DNA of 64,000 nt from Tardiphaga sp. Lineage in GTDB: Bacteria > Pseudomonadota > Alphaproteobacteria > Rhizobiales > Xanthobacteraceae. The translations under genes and the position numbers were made by a program. Every line of letters begins with the position of its first letter. Positions within the stretch are counted from its first letter, which is position 1. The stretch is taken from contig JASBVG010000017.1 in assembly GCA_030147505.1 (NCBI GenBank), forward strand, positions 1-64,000, given 5' to 3'. This document shows positions 54,936-63,909 of the stretch, piece after piece. The notes beneath the pieces were generated by a model, which did not search any database, was not told where the DNA came from, and was given only the letters and a program-made list of their open reading frames with translations.

Positions 54936-55574
54936 ATGAAGAAGCTGTTGCTCGCCGGCGCCGCGGTTGCGGTGATTGCGGGATCCACCGCGGTCTATGC
55001 CCAGCATCGTCCGTGGATGCATCATCATATGCGCATGAACCCGGAGGATCGGGGGGCCTTTGTCGATGCGCGCATCGCCGCAGTAAAGGCCGGACTGAAG
55101 CTCACGCCTGATCAGGAGAAACTGTGGCCGGCGGTAGAGACCTCGGTGCGCGATTTCGCCAAGCTGCGCATCGACCGCGCTAATGCGCGCATGGAAGAGC
55201 GCAAGGCACGCGAGGCCAACGCGAATAGCGAGACGCTGCCCAATCCGGTCGAGCGTCTCCAGAAGCGCGCCGACAACATGGCGGCGACCGCTGCGGCCCT
55301 TAAGAAAATCGCGGGAGCTGCGGATCCGCTCTACAAGACCCTCGATGATGGCCAGAAGCGCCGGCTGGCCGTGCTGACCCATATGGGCCGCCTCGGTGGC
55401 GGTGAAGGATGGCGTCACCGCGGCGCGCGTCCGCCTGGCTTCGGCCCCGGCGGCTTCGAGCGCGGGAGTTTCGAGGGAGGGGGTTTTGGTCCTCCCGGTT
55501 TCGATGACCGCGACCGCGGGCACAATGGTCCGGGATTCGGCCAGGATGATCCGCCGAATGCGGGACGACTCTGA
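54936..55574 (+). CDS. Spy/CpxP-like periplasmic protein (LTXXQ motif)
   Basis: The 212-residue protein has a signal peptide (to about 22, VYAQ) and a helical region with KLTPDQEKLWPAVETSVRDF, the LTXXQ family motif. A Gly/Pro/Phe-rich tail follows (160-212). Spy-like proteins are periplasmic chaperones or stress sensors. The ribosome site AAAGGAGGT is ideal, which suggests high expression. Stands alone. Confidence 0.85.
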   Translation: MKKLLLAGAAVAVIAGSTAVYAQHRPWMHHHMRMNPEDRGAFVDARIAAVKAGLKLTPDQEKLWPAVETSVRDFAKLRIDRANARMEERKAREANANSETLPNPVERLQKRADNMAATAAALKKIAGAADPLYKTLDDGQKRRLAVLTHMGRLGGGEGWRHRGARPPGFGPGGFERGSFEGGGFGPPGFDDRDRGHNGPGFGQDDPPNAGRL

Positions 55575-55603
55575 AGCGCGTCAGTTTTCCACCGCCTCAA
55601 CGA

Positions 55604-55636
55604 CGGAAAAGCCTCTGAATCCCGGCGGCTTTTCCG
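55604..55636 (+). terminator. Hairpin after the Spy-like gene
   Basis: CGGAAAAGCC (55604-55613) pairs with GGCTTTTCCG (55627-55636), loop 13 bases, 29 bases after the stop codon. The T-run is within the right arm. Confidence 0.6.
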
Positions 55637-55746
55637 CGTTCTCGCAAAAGCGAAATTCGATGCATTTTTTATGACGGCATCGCTGGACATCCCCGGGGGG
55701 CTTTGGTACACGCAGCCGTCCCCGCGGGGATATCCGGATTGGATCC

Positions 55747-55822
55747 GGGCGCATAGCTCAGTTGGTAGAGCAGATGACTCTTAATCATCGGGTCCTAGGT
55801 TCGAGCCCTAGTGCGCCCACCA
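55747..55822 (+). tRNA. tRNA-Lys (anticodon CUU)
   Basis: Seventy-six bases with acceptor stem GGGCGCA/TGCGCCC, D-arm TAGCTCAGTTGGTAGAGCA, anticodon stem GATGA/TCATC with loop CTCTTAA (anticodon CTT), T-arm with GGTTCGAGCC, and an encoded CCA end. No integrated element is seen at its 3' end. Confidence 0.97.
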
Positions 55823-55893
55823 ATGTTCCTCAAGCGTGATTTGACGGAATATTGAGTGGCCTTGATCGTCACTCTGGCCAATCGAACCTCAGA

Positions 55894-56100
55894 TCAATCG
55901 ATCTTCCGCATCACCGACAACGGCTGCATCGGCTCCTGCGCCATGGTCCCGCAACGGCTGCATTGTTCGAGGCGATCGGCCTGGCGGCGATAATCTTCCG
56001 ATGCTTCCAGCAATCGCGCGACCGTTACGGCGTCCAGCACGTTGCGGGCCAGGCGTTCGGCGCGTTGCGCCTGTGCGCGAAGATGTTCGATCTGGGTCAT
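55894..56100 (-). CDS. Small hypothetical protein with a CSRCG motif
   Basis: Sixty-eight residues, mostly one amphipathic helix (HLRAQAQRAERLARNVLDAV, TVARLLEASEDYRRQAD) followed by CSRCGTMAQEP. ATG 56100 follows GAGGGGGACGGTG. A single CxxC is too little for a stable zinc site in a monomer. It resembles the many small unnamed proteins of this bacterial family. No function proposed. Confidence 0.6.
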   Translation of the reverse strand: MTQIEHLRAQAQRAERLARNVLDAVTVARLLEASEDYRRQADRLEQCSRCGTMAQEPMQPLSVMRKID

Positions 56101-56366
56101 CACCGTCCCCCTCACACTTGTCGAAACAAGTTGAGTCGAATGCGATCGTTCCCAGCCTCGCGCGACATGCTTAATGCCCGGTAACCGGCGACAGCATGCA
56201 TGCGATTTGTGTTGTGGCGGCATGTCGCGATTCATGGCGATACCACCATGTAACCGCATATTCACGTTAAGCGCGGACTTCCTGCGCACGGCGGTAGACA
56301 TGTAAATGCCCTTTACCCCTGACGCCGCTGCGCTGGGTATCCCCAAAAGAAAACGGGGAGTGGACG
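56101..56366. other. Gap of 266 bases, no gene seen
   Basis: Holds the divergent upstream regions of the small protein at 55894 and the acyltransferase at 56367. The long leftward frame through it has no start site other than that of the small protein. No hairpin or promoter stands out. Confidence 0.4.
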
Positions 56367-57647
56367 ATGTCGGAAAGTGCCACCGCAGGAAAAAGGCTGG
56401 AGAAATTTCCGGCCTTCGACGGTTTTCGCGGGATCGGTGTGGTGGTGGTGATTTTCAGCCACTGCCCGCAAGTGCTTGAGAGCAGCATCTACAATGCGAT
56501 CTGGCACCTGAACCAGCTGTCGCGCGTCGGCTATATCGCGCTCGACATCTTCTTCGTGATGTCCGGTTTCTTCATCACGCGCCTGCTGTTGCGTGAGCGC
56601 GCCAAGACCGGACGCATCTCGTTCAAGGATTTTTACATCCGCAGGGCGCTGCGCATCTTTCCCGTCTATTATCTCACCGTCATTGCTTGCCTGTTTCTGT
56701 TCACATTCAGTACGGCCGATACGATCAGTCTGCTCAGCTATACCTTCAACTTCTACCATCCCCTGCATCCGGTGCCGAACCCGCTCGAGCACACTTGGTC
56801 GCTGTCGGTGGAGGAGCAGTTCTATTTCTTCTGGCCGCTGTTGATCCTGCTGGTGGCGCCGCGCTGGCTCAATCGCGTCACCGGGGTCGTGGTGCCACTG
56901 CTAGCGATTGCCAGCGGTCTGGTAATGGCGGTGATCTTCATCGGCCACGATCCGCGCGAGGCCGGCGACGTCGTCTATATGTCGCTGTTTACGCGCATGC
57001 TGTCGCTGTCGCTCGGCGGCTGGCTGGCGCTGCGCGAATTCGAGAACAGGCCGCTGCGCGGCTGGCGCTGTCTCGCGCTGTTTCTGGGTGCGCTGCTGAT
57101 TCTCACGCTCGACCGGATGGGGCGCAACTACGGCATCATCACATCTCAGCCGGTGTACTGGACCATCGCGCTGATCGCCTATGCCATGGTGAGCGTCTCC
57201 TTCGTCGCCACCATGGTGTTCGACCGCGGCGTCCTGAAGCGCGTGATGACCGTGATCCTGTCGGTCCCGCTGCTGCGCGGGCTCGGCCAGATGTCCTATG
57301 CGATGTATGTTTTCCATCTGCCGGTGCTGTTCTATCTCGGCATCAATGACGCTGCGCTAGGTGGCGCCAAGGTGCCTATCCTGCAGGTGGCTATCGTCTT
57401 TGCGGTCACGATCGGTCTGTCGATACTGTCCTACTATTTGCTGGAAACGCCGATGGCAAAGCTCAAGGAAAATTTCGGCAAGGTCCGGCTCTCCGAGCCC
57501 ACCGGCACCAACGCGGTGCCAGAGGGCGGCGTGCTGGCCGGTTTTGCGCAGGTGGCCTTCATGTCGCCCGAGGACAAACAAGCCAAAGACGGACCACGGC
57601 GGCAAACCACCATCTGGCCAGGCGTTCGCCGCGATCAAGCCAAGTGA
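56367..57647 (+). CDS. Acyltransferase family 3 (OafA/YrhL-type) membrane protein
   Basis: The 426-residue protein has about ten helices and the family motifs FDGFRGIGVVVVIFSHCP (catalytic His), RRALRIFPVYYLTV and HTWSLSVEEQFYFFWP. It transfers acyl groups to cell-surface sugars or lipids; the acceptor is unknown. No polysaccharide genes are nearby. The tail of about 60 residues is hydrophilic. Confidence 0.92.
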   Translation: MSESATAGKRLEKFPAFDGFRGIGVVVVIFSHCPQVLESSIYNAIWHLNQLSRVGYIALDIFFVMSGFFITRLLLRERAKTGRISFKDFYIRRALRIFPVYYLTVIACLFLFTFSTADTISLLSYTFNFYHPLHPVPNPLEHTWSLSVEEQFYFFWPLLILLVAPRWLNRVTGVVVPLLAIASGLVMAVIFIGHDPREAGDVVYMSLFTRMLSLSLGGWLALREFENRPLRGWRCLALFLGALLILTLDRMGRNYGIITSQPVYWTIALIAYAMVSVSFVATMVFDRGVLKRVMTVILSVPLLRGLGQMSYAMYVFHLPVLFYLGINDAALGGAKVPILQVAIVFAVTIGLSILSYYLLETPMAKLKENFGKVRLSEPTGTNAVPEGGVLAGFAQVAFMSPEDKQAKDGPRRQTTIWPGVRRDQAK

Positions 57648-57776
57648 CATGTAACCTGAGGCTGACGCAGGAACCGTCACGTCAGCCGCATTACGCTTGA
57701 CTAAGCAAAGCAACTGCTTCCCATTGGCGCGCAAGGCGGCGGCGATCGACGCCAGCTTGTGGGGAGATGCCATCGA

Positions 57777-58427
57777 ATGATCACGCTCTATCACTGCGCC
57801 CGCGCGCGCTCGTTCCGCCCGCTTTGGACGTTGGAAGAGCTCGGGCTGGCCTATGAGCTGAAGATGCTGCCATTTCCGCCGCGCGTGTATGCCAAGGAAT
57901 ATCTTGGCCTCAATCCGCTCGGCACCATTCCGCTGATGCTGGACGGCGAGATGCGGATGACCGAATCCGCCGCGATCGCACAATACCTGGTCACCAAATA
58001 TGGGCCGACGCCGCTGGCTGTCAGCGTGGATGAACAGGATTACGGCGCGTTCCTGAACTGGCTGCATTTCGGCGAGGCGACGCTGACCTTCCCGCAGACG
58101 CTGGTGCTGCGCTATTCGCAGCTCGAACCGGAAGAACGCCGCAATCCGCAGGTGGTCGAGGACTATTCGCGCTGGTTTCTGGGCCGGCTGCGCATCGTCG
58201 AGACCATCACGGCGGCAAATGAGCATATCTGTGCGGGCCGTTTCACGGCGGCGGACATCTCGGTTGGCTATGCGCTGCTGCTGGCACAGCGCCTTGGTCT
58301 GGCTCCGCAGTTCGGGCCGGCCGTTGCGGCCTATTGGGCACGGTTGCAGCAGCGCGACGGTTACAAGCGGGCAGTTGAGGCCGAGAACCGCGCTGGGGAC
58401 GAGCAGGGTTTGGCGCGGCGCGTGTGA
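57777..58427 (+). CDS. Glutathione S-transferase family protein
   Basis: The 216-residue protein has a thioredoxin-like N-terminal domain (ITLYHCARARSFRPLWTLEEL, LNPLGTIPLMLDGEMRMTESAAI) with the cis-proline and the ES motif, and a helical C-terminal domain with AADISVGYALL. ATG 57777 begins MITLYH; the frame opens six codons earlier. Substrate unknown. Confidence 0.9.
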   Translation: MITLYHCARARSFRPLWTLEELGLAYELKMLPFPPRVYAKEYLGLNPLGTIPLMLDGEMRMTESAAIAQYLVTKYGPTPLAVSVDEQDYGAFLNWLHFGEATLTFPQTLVLRYSQLEPEERRNPQVVEDYSRWFLGRLRIVETITAANEHICAGRFTAADISVGYALLLAQRLGLAPQFGPAVAAYWARLQQRDGYKRAVEAENRAGDEQGLARRV

Positions 58428-58472
58428 GCCGCTATACCCGCGATATTGCATTTGAAAGAACGAGCACATCCG

Positions 58473-59252
58473 ATGGCCAATGACAGCGTGATCATTGAGA
58501 AGAAGGACGCAGCACTCTGGATCACCATCAACCGTCCGGAGAAGCGCAATGCGATGAATGCCGACGTCATCGCCGGTATCGCGGACGGCTATCGTAAGGC
58601 TCATGACGATGCCGGAGTGCGCGCGATCGTGCTGACTGGCGCGGGCGAGAAGGCATTTTGTGCAGGCGCCGACCTTGCCAATTCCGGCTCCGCCTTCGCG
58701 CAGGATTTCTCCAGACCGAATGGCGATCTCGCCGATCTGATGCGGTTGTCGCAGAACGCCACCAAGCCAGCCATCGCGCGCGTCAATGGCGTCTGCATGG
58801 CCGGCGGCATGGGCTTGCTGTGCATGACCGACATGGCCGTGGCTGCCGACACCGCAATCTTCGGCCTGCCCGAGGTGAAGGTCGGCGTATTTCCAATGCA
58901 GGTGCTGGCGCTGCTGCAATCCATCGCGCCGCGCCGCCTCGTCAATGAATGGTGTATCACCGGCGAGCCATTTGATGCGTCATCGGCCCGAGACGCAGGT
59001 TTGCTCAATCACATCGTGCCAGCGCTCGAACTCGATGCCAAGGTTGAGTGGCTCATCTCGCGCATCACCGATAAGTCGCCGACTGCGATCCGCCGCGGTA
59101 AATACGCCATGCGTGCCATCGCGGCGATGTCATTCGACCAGAGCATTGCCTATCTGGAGGGCCAGATCTCGATTCTCTCGATGACCGAAGATGCGAAGGA
59201 AGGCCTCAAGGCCTTCGCCGAGAAGCGCAAACCGGTCTGGCCGGGAAAGTGA
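58473..59252 (+). CDS. Enoyl-CoA hydratase/isomerase family protein
   Basis: The 259-residue crotonase-fold protein has LTGAGEKAFCAGADL and GVCMAGGMGLLCMTDMAVA, the two oxyanion-hole regions, then ATAIFGLPEVKVGVFPM-like sequence with a Glu at the catalytic place. It could act in fatty acid or side-chain degradation. It follows the GST gene by 45 bp, possibly co-transcribed. Confidence 0.9.
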   Translation: MANDSVIIEKKDAALWITINRPEKRNAMNADVIAGIADGYRKAHDDAGVRAIVLTGAGEKAFCAGADLANSGSAFAQDFSRPNGDLADLMRLSQNATKPAIARVNGVCMAGGMGLLCMTDMAVAADTAIFGLPEVKVGVFPMQVLALLQSIAPRRLVNEWCITGEPFDASSARDAGLLNHIVPALELDAKVEWLISRITDKSPTAIRRGKYAMRAIAAMSFDQSIAYLEGQISILSMTEDAKEGLKAFAEKRKPVWPGK

Positions 59253-59291
59253 GGAGCGGGGAGCGGAGCGCGAAGCGTTTAACTCGCGCTG

Positions 59292-59393
59292 TTACCGAAA
59301 TCCCATGCCAGTCGAAAGCTGAACGGCGATCAGAAACACGCTGCCGGCAAGCGGCAGGCTGATCAGACGAAATACCTGGTTGAATGAAATCAT
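59292..59393 (-). CDS. Possible 33-residue membrane peptide
   Basis: ATG 59393 follows TTGGATGG at a proper distance and reads MISFNQVFRLISLPLAGSVF, then LIAVQLSTGMGFR and stop. Residues 8-26 form a plausible membrane helix. It lies in a gap between converging genes and has no known relatives that I recognise. Chance is not excluded. Confidence 0.35.
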   Translation of the reverse strand: MISFNQVFRLISLPLAGSVFLIAVQLSTGMGFR

Positions 59394-59508
59394 TTGAGCC
59401 ATCCAATAAGTTAGCCCCGAGGCTGACTATCGGTGGTTATGCTTAATAGCCGGTAAATTCGTCGGCATTCTGTGGTTGAGGGACGATCGCCGCGGCGCTC
59501 GGTGACGG

Positions 59509-60480
59509 CTACGGTGTCTCGCACTTCAGGCGATGCAGCGTGACCTCCGGCGGACAGTTGAGGCGGACCGGTAACAGACTCGTACCAACGCCTACCGACG
59601 TGTAGCCGGCAAGATTCTCGTAGCGCCAGGCGCCTTTACCCATGTGACGCGGTAGCACGGCTTCCAGCTTGATGGCGTGGCCACCGGGCAGGCAGAGCTG
59701 TCCGCCATGGGTATGGCCGCTCAGCATCAGGTCGAAGCCGTGTTCGGCTGCCTCCTTGTAGGTCTCCGGCGTATGCGACAACAGGATCGAGAACGCCTCC
59801 TGCGGGACCAACGCTCCGACTTTCGGAATATCGTCGGCGAGATAGAAATGCGGATCGTCGACGCCGGCGAGATAGATGCTGGAATCGCTACGGCTGATCG
59901 TTTCGACCTCGTTGAACAGCATGCGGATGCCCATGGTCTCGAGCGTCGGTGTCATGCGGATGCTGTCATGATTGCCGAGAACGCCGAACACGGGACCGCG
60001 CAGCCTGACCCGGAGTTCTCCCATGCCATCGATGGCGCGTTGAAAGGGGCCGTAGGTCCGGCCCCGATAATCGCCGGTGAGCACGCAAATGTCGTAGCTG
60101 AGATCGCCGACGAAGGAGATCAGGTGCTTGAGCGCCCGCTCGCTCAGATCGACATGAAGGTCGCTGATATGCAGGATCGTGAAGCCATCGAAGCTCGTGG
60201 GAAGGCGGGGTGAACTCACCACATTCTCGCGCACGACCACATGATCGGCCTCGCGGCGCGCACGCTGATAGAGGCCGGCCAGCTTGAGACCGGTGCGGAC
60301 GAGCGGGGGGGCCGTCAGCCAGTTCTCCAGATTGAAGAACAGGCGACCCTGGCCGAAGAGCTGGTGATCGTGATGCGTCTCGATCTCCAGACGTTTCGTG
60401 ACATGCGCCACGCCGATGCGGTCCATCAGCGGGCGCAATGCGCTGTCGTCCGGCGGGATATGTGGTGGCCGGGCCAACAC
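59509..60480 (-). CDS. Calcineurin-type metallophosphoesterase
   Basis: The 323-residue protein has the five metallophosphoesterase blocks in order: HISDLHVD (Asp and His near 107-109), LTGDYRG, GVLGNHDSI, LLSHTPE and LSGHTHGGQLCLP. This is the YkuE/UDP-diacylglucosamine-hydrolase-like group. GTG 60480 lies after AGGA and 10 bp after the GlcG-like gene, so it is preferred over ATGs inside that gene. Substrate unknown. Confidence 0.85.
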   Translation of the reverse strand: MLARPPHIPPDDSALRPLMDRIGVAHVTKRLEIETHHDHQLFGQGRLFFNLENWLTAPPLVRTGLKLAGLYQRARREADHVVVRENVVSSPRLPTSFDGFTILHISDLHVDLSERALKHLISFVGDLSYDICVLTGDYRGRTYGPFQRAIDGMGELRVRLRGPVFGVLGNHDSIRMTPTLETMGIRMLFNEVETISRSDSSIYLAGVDDPHFYLADDIPKVGALVPQEAFSILLSHTPETYKEAAEHGFDLMLSGHTHGGQLCLPGGHAIKLEAVLPRHMGKGAWRYENLAGYTSVGVGTSLLPVRLNCPPEVTLHRLKCETP

Positions 60481-60490
60481 GCCGCGCGTC

Positions 60491-60922
60491 CTAGCCCGTC
60501 GAGGCCTTGAGGCCGGCGGCCTCGATGCCGGCGACGCAGCAGATTTCATCATTGTCTGAGGTGTCGCCGGAAATGCCGATGGCACCGAGCAGGCCGCCGG
60601 ACTGGTCCTGGATCAGCACGCCGCCGGGCACCGGAATGAGTGCGCCCCGCGCCATGGTGTTCACGGCATCGATGAAGAACGGCTGCTCTTCGGCGCGCTT
60701 GAAAAGGGCCCGTGAGCCGAGGCCCATCGCCAATGCGCCATAAGCTTTGCCATGGGCGACTTCGCCGCGCATCAGGCTGGTGCCGTCCTGCGCAATCGAC
60801 GCCTTCACGCAGCCGCGCGCATCGAGCACCGTGATGGCCATCGGCTTCAGCTTCATCTCGATGACCTTGGTGAGGGCGGCATCGAGAATCTTGCGGGCGG
60901 TGTCGAGCGTGAGGTCGGGCAT
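60491..60922 (-). CDS. GlcG/HbpS-family protein
   Basis: The 143-residue protein has the family pattern ITVLDARGCVKASIAQDGT, SRALFKRAEEQPFFIDAV, and PVPGGVLIQDQSGGLLGAIG with GISGDTSDNDEICCVAGI. HbpS-like proteins bind haem or cobalamin; GlcG occurs with glycolate oxidase genes. Here it starts 11 bp after a GlcD-like dehydrogenase, which fits that link. The ATG at 60922 has a site GAAGGACCGAACC. Confidence 0.88.
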   Translation of the reverse strand: MPDLTLDTARKILDAALTKVIEMKLKPMAITVLDARGCVKASIAQDGTSLMRGEVAHGKAYGALAMGLGSRALFKRAEEQPFFIDAVNTMARGALIPVPGGVLIQDQSGGLLGAIGISGDTSDNDEICCVAGIEAAGLKASTG

Positions 60923-60933
60923 GGTTCGGTCCT

Positions 60934-63909
60934 TCAATTGACGGAGGCAGATTGCAGCGAGGCGGGTGCGCTGTCGAGACTCATCGCGAGGACGCGCGCC
61001 ACATGCAACGCTTCGCGTGACGCGCCGTCGGCGATCTGATGGCGACATGATGTTCCGTCGGCCACGATGAGCGTCGACGCGTCCGCCTTGCGCACGGCTG
61101 GCAACAGCGACGCTTCGGCCATCTGGATCGAGGCCTGGTATGTATCTGCGCCGTAGCCGAATGCGCCGGCCATGCCGCAGCAGCTCGATTCGATGGTTTC
61201 GACCTTGAGATTGGGTATCAGACGCAGCGCCTTTTCGACCGGTTTGAGCGCGCCAAAGGATTTCTGGTGGCAATGGCCGTGGAGGATCGCTTTTGGCGCG
61301 ATCGGCTTGAGCGGCAATTGCAGCCGGCCGGCCTCGGCCTCTCGAACGAGAAATTCCTCGAATAGCAGCGCGTGAGCGCTGATATTTTTTGCGGTGTCAT
61401 CCGAACGGAGCGACAGGAGTTCGTCGCGCAGCGTAAGCAGGCAGCTCGGTTCCAGTCCGATAATCGGCACCCCGCGCGCCGCAAAAGGAGCATAGGTGGC
61501 AACGAGACGATCGAGCTCGGTACGCGCGTGATCAACCATGCCGGCCGAGAGAAAGGTGCGGCCACAGCAGAGCGCACGTGAGGTGCCATCCGTTGGCTTC
61601 GGCAGATGTACGCGATAACCGCCGGCAACGAGCACGCGTAGTGCATCGTCGAGATTTTCGCGTTCATAGGCGCGGTTAAAGGTGTCGGCGAACAACACGA
61701 CCTCGTGCCCATTGGTAGGGCCGATGGATTCGGTATCGCGGTGAAACACATCGCTCCGCCATGCGGGCAGGCTACGCCTGGCGCTGATGCCGGTGACGCG
61801 CTCGACGAGACTGCGCAGCACCGGGTGATCGTTGCGCAGATTCATCAGCGGCGCGAGTTTGGCAGCGAACGGCGCATAGCGCGGCAGATAACCGACGAGG
61901 CGATCGCGCAAGGAAAGACCATGCTTGGCGGCGCGCGCGGCCAATACCTCGATCTTCATCTTCGCCATATCGACGCCGGTGGGGCATTCGTGGCGGCAGG
62001 CCTTGCAGGAGACACAGAGCTTCATCGTCTCCATCATCTCGTCGGATGTCAGCGCGTCTGGTCCGAGCTGGCCCGAGATCGCAAGGCGTAGCGTGTTGGC
62101 GCGGCCGCGCGTTACGTCCTTCTCGTTGCGGGTGGCGCGATAGGACGGGCACATGACGCCGCCCTCCAGCTTCCGGCATGTGCCATTGTTGTTGCACATC
62201 TCGATCGCGCCCTGGAAACCGCCGCCAGCGCCGGGATAAGCGGACCAGTCAAGCTCGGTCTTCAATTCCCCGACGCGATAATCAGGCGCGTAGCGGAACA
62301 GCGAGCGGTCATCCATTTTGGGCGGGTCGACGATCTTGCCGGGATTGAGAATGCCGTTCGGATCGAAGCGTTTCTTGACCTCGGCAAAATCGGCGATGAT
62401 GCGCTCGCCGAACATCTGCGCGTGAAATTCCGAGCGGACAAGGCCATCACCATGCTCGCCGGAATGCGAGCCCTTGTATTCGCGCACCATGTCGAACGCC
62501 TCTTCGGCGATGGCACGCATCGCCCTGACGTCCTTGTCGAGTTTCAGGTTCAGCACCGGCCGTACATGCAGGCAGCCTTCGGAGGCATGCGCATACATCG
62601 TTCCGGACGTGCCATGTTTTGCGAATACGCCGAGCAGGCGTTCGGTATAGTCCGCCAGATGCGGCAGCGGCACCGCGCAATCCTCGATGAAGGAGACGGG
62701 CTTGCCGTCCTGCTTCATCGACATCATCACGTTGAGACCGGCCGCACGAAACTCTGCGATGCCGGATTGCAGTGCGGGCTCGGTGACCTCGACCACGCCG
62801 CCCCATTTGCGTCGTGGATTGTCCCAGCTGAAGCCGAGATCGCCCATCAGCTCGCCAAGCTCTTTCAGCTTGGCAGCATTGGCGGGCTGATCTTCCTCGG
62901 CGAATTCGACGATCAGCAGCGCATCGGGATCGCCGCGCACGGCGCTCTTGATGATCGGCTGGAACATGGCGATGTCACGGCCGAGCGCGATCATGGTGCG
63001 ATCGACGAGTTCGACGGCGATCGGCTTCAGCTTCACGAGATGTTGGGTCGCATCCATGGCCTCATAGAAACTGCCGAAGTGGCAGACGCCGAGCGCCTTG
63101 TTGCCGATCAGCGGCCACAGTTTCAGCTCGACCTGCGTGGTGAAGGCGAGGGTGCCTTCGGAGCCGACGAGCAGGTGCGCGAGATTGTTCGGCGTGTTGC
63201 GCGGGACCAGCGCATCGAGATTGTAGCCGCCGACGCGGCGCTGCACTTGCGGGAAGCGAGCGGCGATTTCCTGCGCCTCGCGTTCACCGAGTGCCAGCAT
63301 CTCGCGGAACAGCGCCGGTGCATCGTCGCCGGGCGCGATCTCGCCGAAATGAAGCTTGGTGCCATCGGCCAGCGCAGCATTCATCGCGATGGTGTTGTCT
63401 CGCATGGTGCCGTAGCGTAGCGAGCGTCCGCCGCAACTGTTGTTGCCGGCCATGCCGCCGATGGTGGCGCGCGAGGCGGTGGAGACATCGACGGGAAACC
63501 ATAGCCCGTGCTTTTTGAGCTGCCGGTTGAGGTCGTCGAGCACGATGCCAGGCTCGACGATGCAGGTGCGGTTCTCGACATCGACCGAGATCAGCTTGTT
63601 GAGATGCTTCGACAGGTCGATGACGATGCCTTCATTCACCGTCTGCCCGCATTGCGAGGTGCCGCCGCCGCGGGGTGTGATCACGCGCCCGTCGTCGCGG
63701 CAGATCGCCATGGCCTCGAGTGCTTCGTCAATGGAGCGCGGCACGACCACGCCGAGCGGCATGATCTGATAGAACGAGGCGTCGGTGGCGTAACGGCCGC
63801 GATTGAATGCATCAAAGAAAACGTCGCCGGTGGTCGCGGTTGCAAGCTTGGCGGCCAGCGCGCTATCGGCCGCCGAACTACGAATCGTCACGGCCTGCTT
63901 TGTCGCCAT
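60934..63909 (-). CDS. Fused FAD-linked oxidase/Fe-S oxidoreductase (D-2-hydroxyacid dehydrogenase type)
   Basis: This 991-residue protein fuses several domains. It begins with a FAD-binding type 4 domain (PRGGGTSQCGQTVNEGIVID, GGMAGNNSCGGRSLRYGTMR) and a FAD-oxidase C-terminal domain to about residue 530. One 4Fe-4S motif follows (Cys 632, 635, 638, 642; CVSCKACRHEC), then a CCG-type domain (LEPSCLLTLRDEL, GHCHQKSFG, SSCCGMAGAFG). This is the YdiJ/Dld-II arrangement, in which D-lactate, glycolate or D-2-hydroxyglutarate is oxidised at the membrane. It heads an operon with the GlcG-like and phosphoesterase genes. Confidence 0.93.
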   Translation of the reverse strand: MATKQAVTIRSSAADSALAAKLATATTGDVFFDAFNRGRYATDASFYQIMPLGVVVPRSIDEALEAMAICRDDGRVITPRGGGTSQCGQTVNEGIVIDLSKHLNKLISVDVENRTCIVEPGIVLDDLNRQLKKHGLWFPVDVSTASRATIGGMAGNNSCGGRSLRYGTMRDNTIAMNAALADGTKLHFGEIAPGDDAPALFREMLALGEREAQEIAARFPQVQRRVGGYNLDALVPRNTPNNLAHLLVGSEGTLAFTTQVELKLWPLIGNKALGVCHFGSFYEAMDATQHLVKLKPIAVELVDRTMIALGRDIAMFQPIIKSAVRGDPDALLIVEFAEEDQPANAAKLKELGELMGDLGFSWDNPRRKWGGVVEVTEPALQSGIAEFRAAGLNVMMSMKQDGKPVSFIEDCAVPLPHLADYTERLLGVFAKHGTSGTMYAHASEGCLHVRPVLNLKLDKDVRAMRAIAEEAFDMVREYKGSHSGEHGDGLVRSEFHAQMFGERIIADFAEVKKRFDPNGILNPGKIVDPPKMDDRSLFRYAPDYRVGELKTELDWSAYPGAGGGFQGAIEMCNNNGTCRKLEGGVMCPSYRATRNEKDVTRGRANTLRLAISGQLGPDALTSDEMMETMKLCVSCKACRHECPTGVDMAKMKIEVLAARAAKHGLSLRDRLVGYLPRYAPFAAKLAPLMNLRNDHPVLRSLVERVTGISARRSLPAWRSDVFHRDTESIGPTNGHEVVLFADTFNRAYERENLDDALRVLVAGGYRVHLPKPTDGTSRALCCGRTFLSAGMVDHARTELDRLVATYAPFAARGVPIIGLEPSCLLTLRDELLSLRSDDTAKNISAHALLFEEFLVREAEAGRLQLPLKPIAPKAILHGHCHQKSFGALKPVEKALRLIPNLKVETIESSCCGMAGAFGYGADTYQASIQMAEASLLPAVRKADASTLIVADGTSCRHQIADGASREALHVARVLAMSLDSAPASLQSASVN

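Noticed and set aside
55747..55822. tRNA-Lys as the attachment site of an integrated element
   Set aside because: No integrase, no repeated tRNA 3' end and ordinary chromosomal genes on both sides.
60923..61273. Long N-terminal extension of the GlcG-like protein
   Set aside because: It overlaps the dehydrogenase gene in another frame; ATG 60922 has a ribosome site and gives the normal family length.
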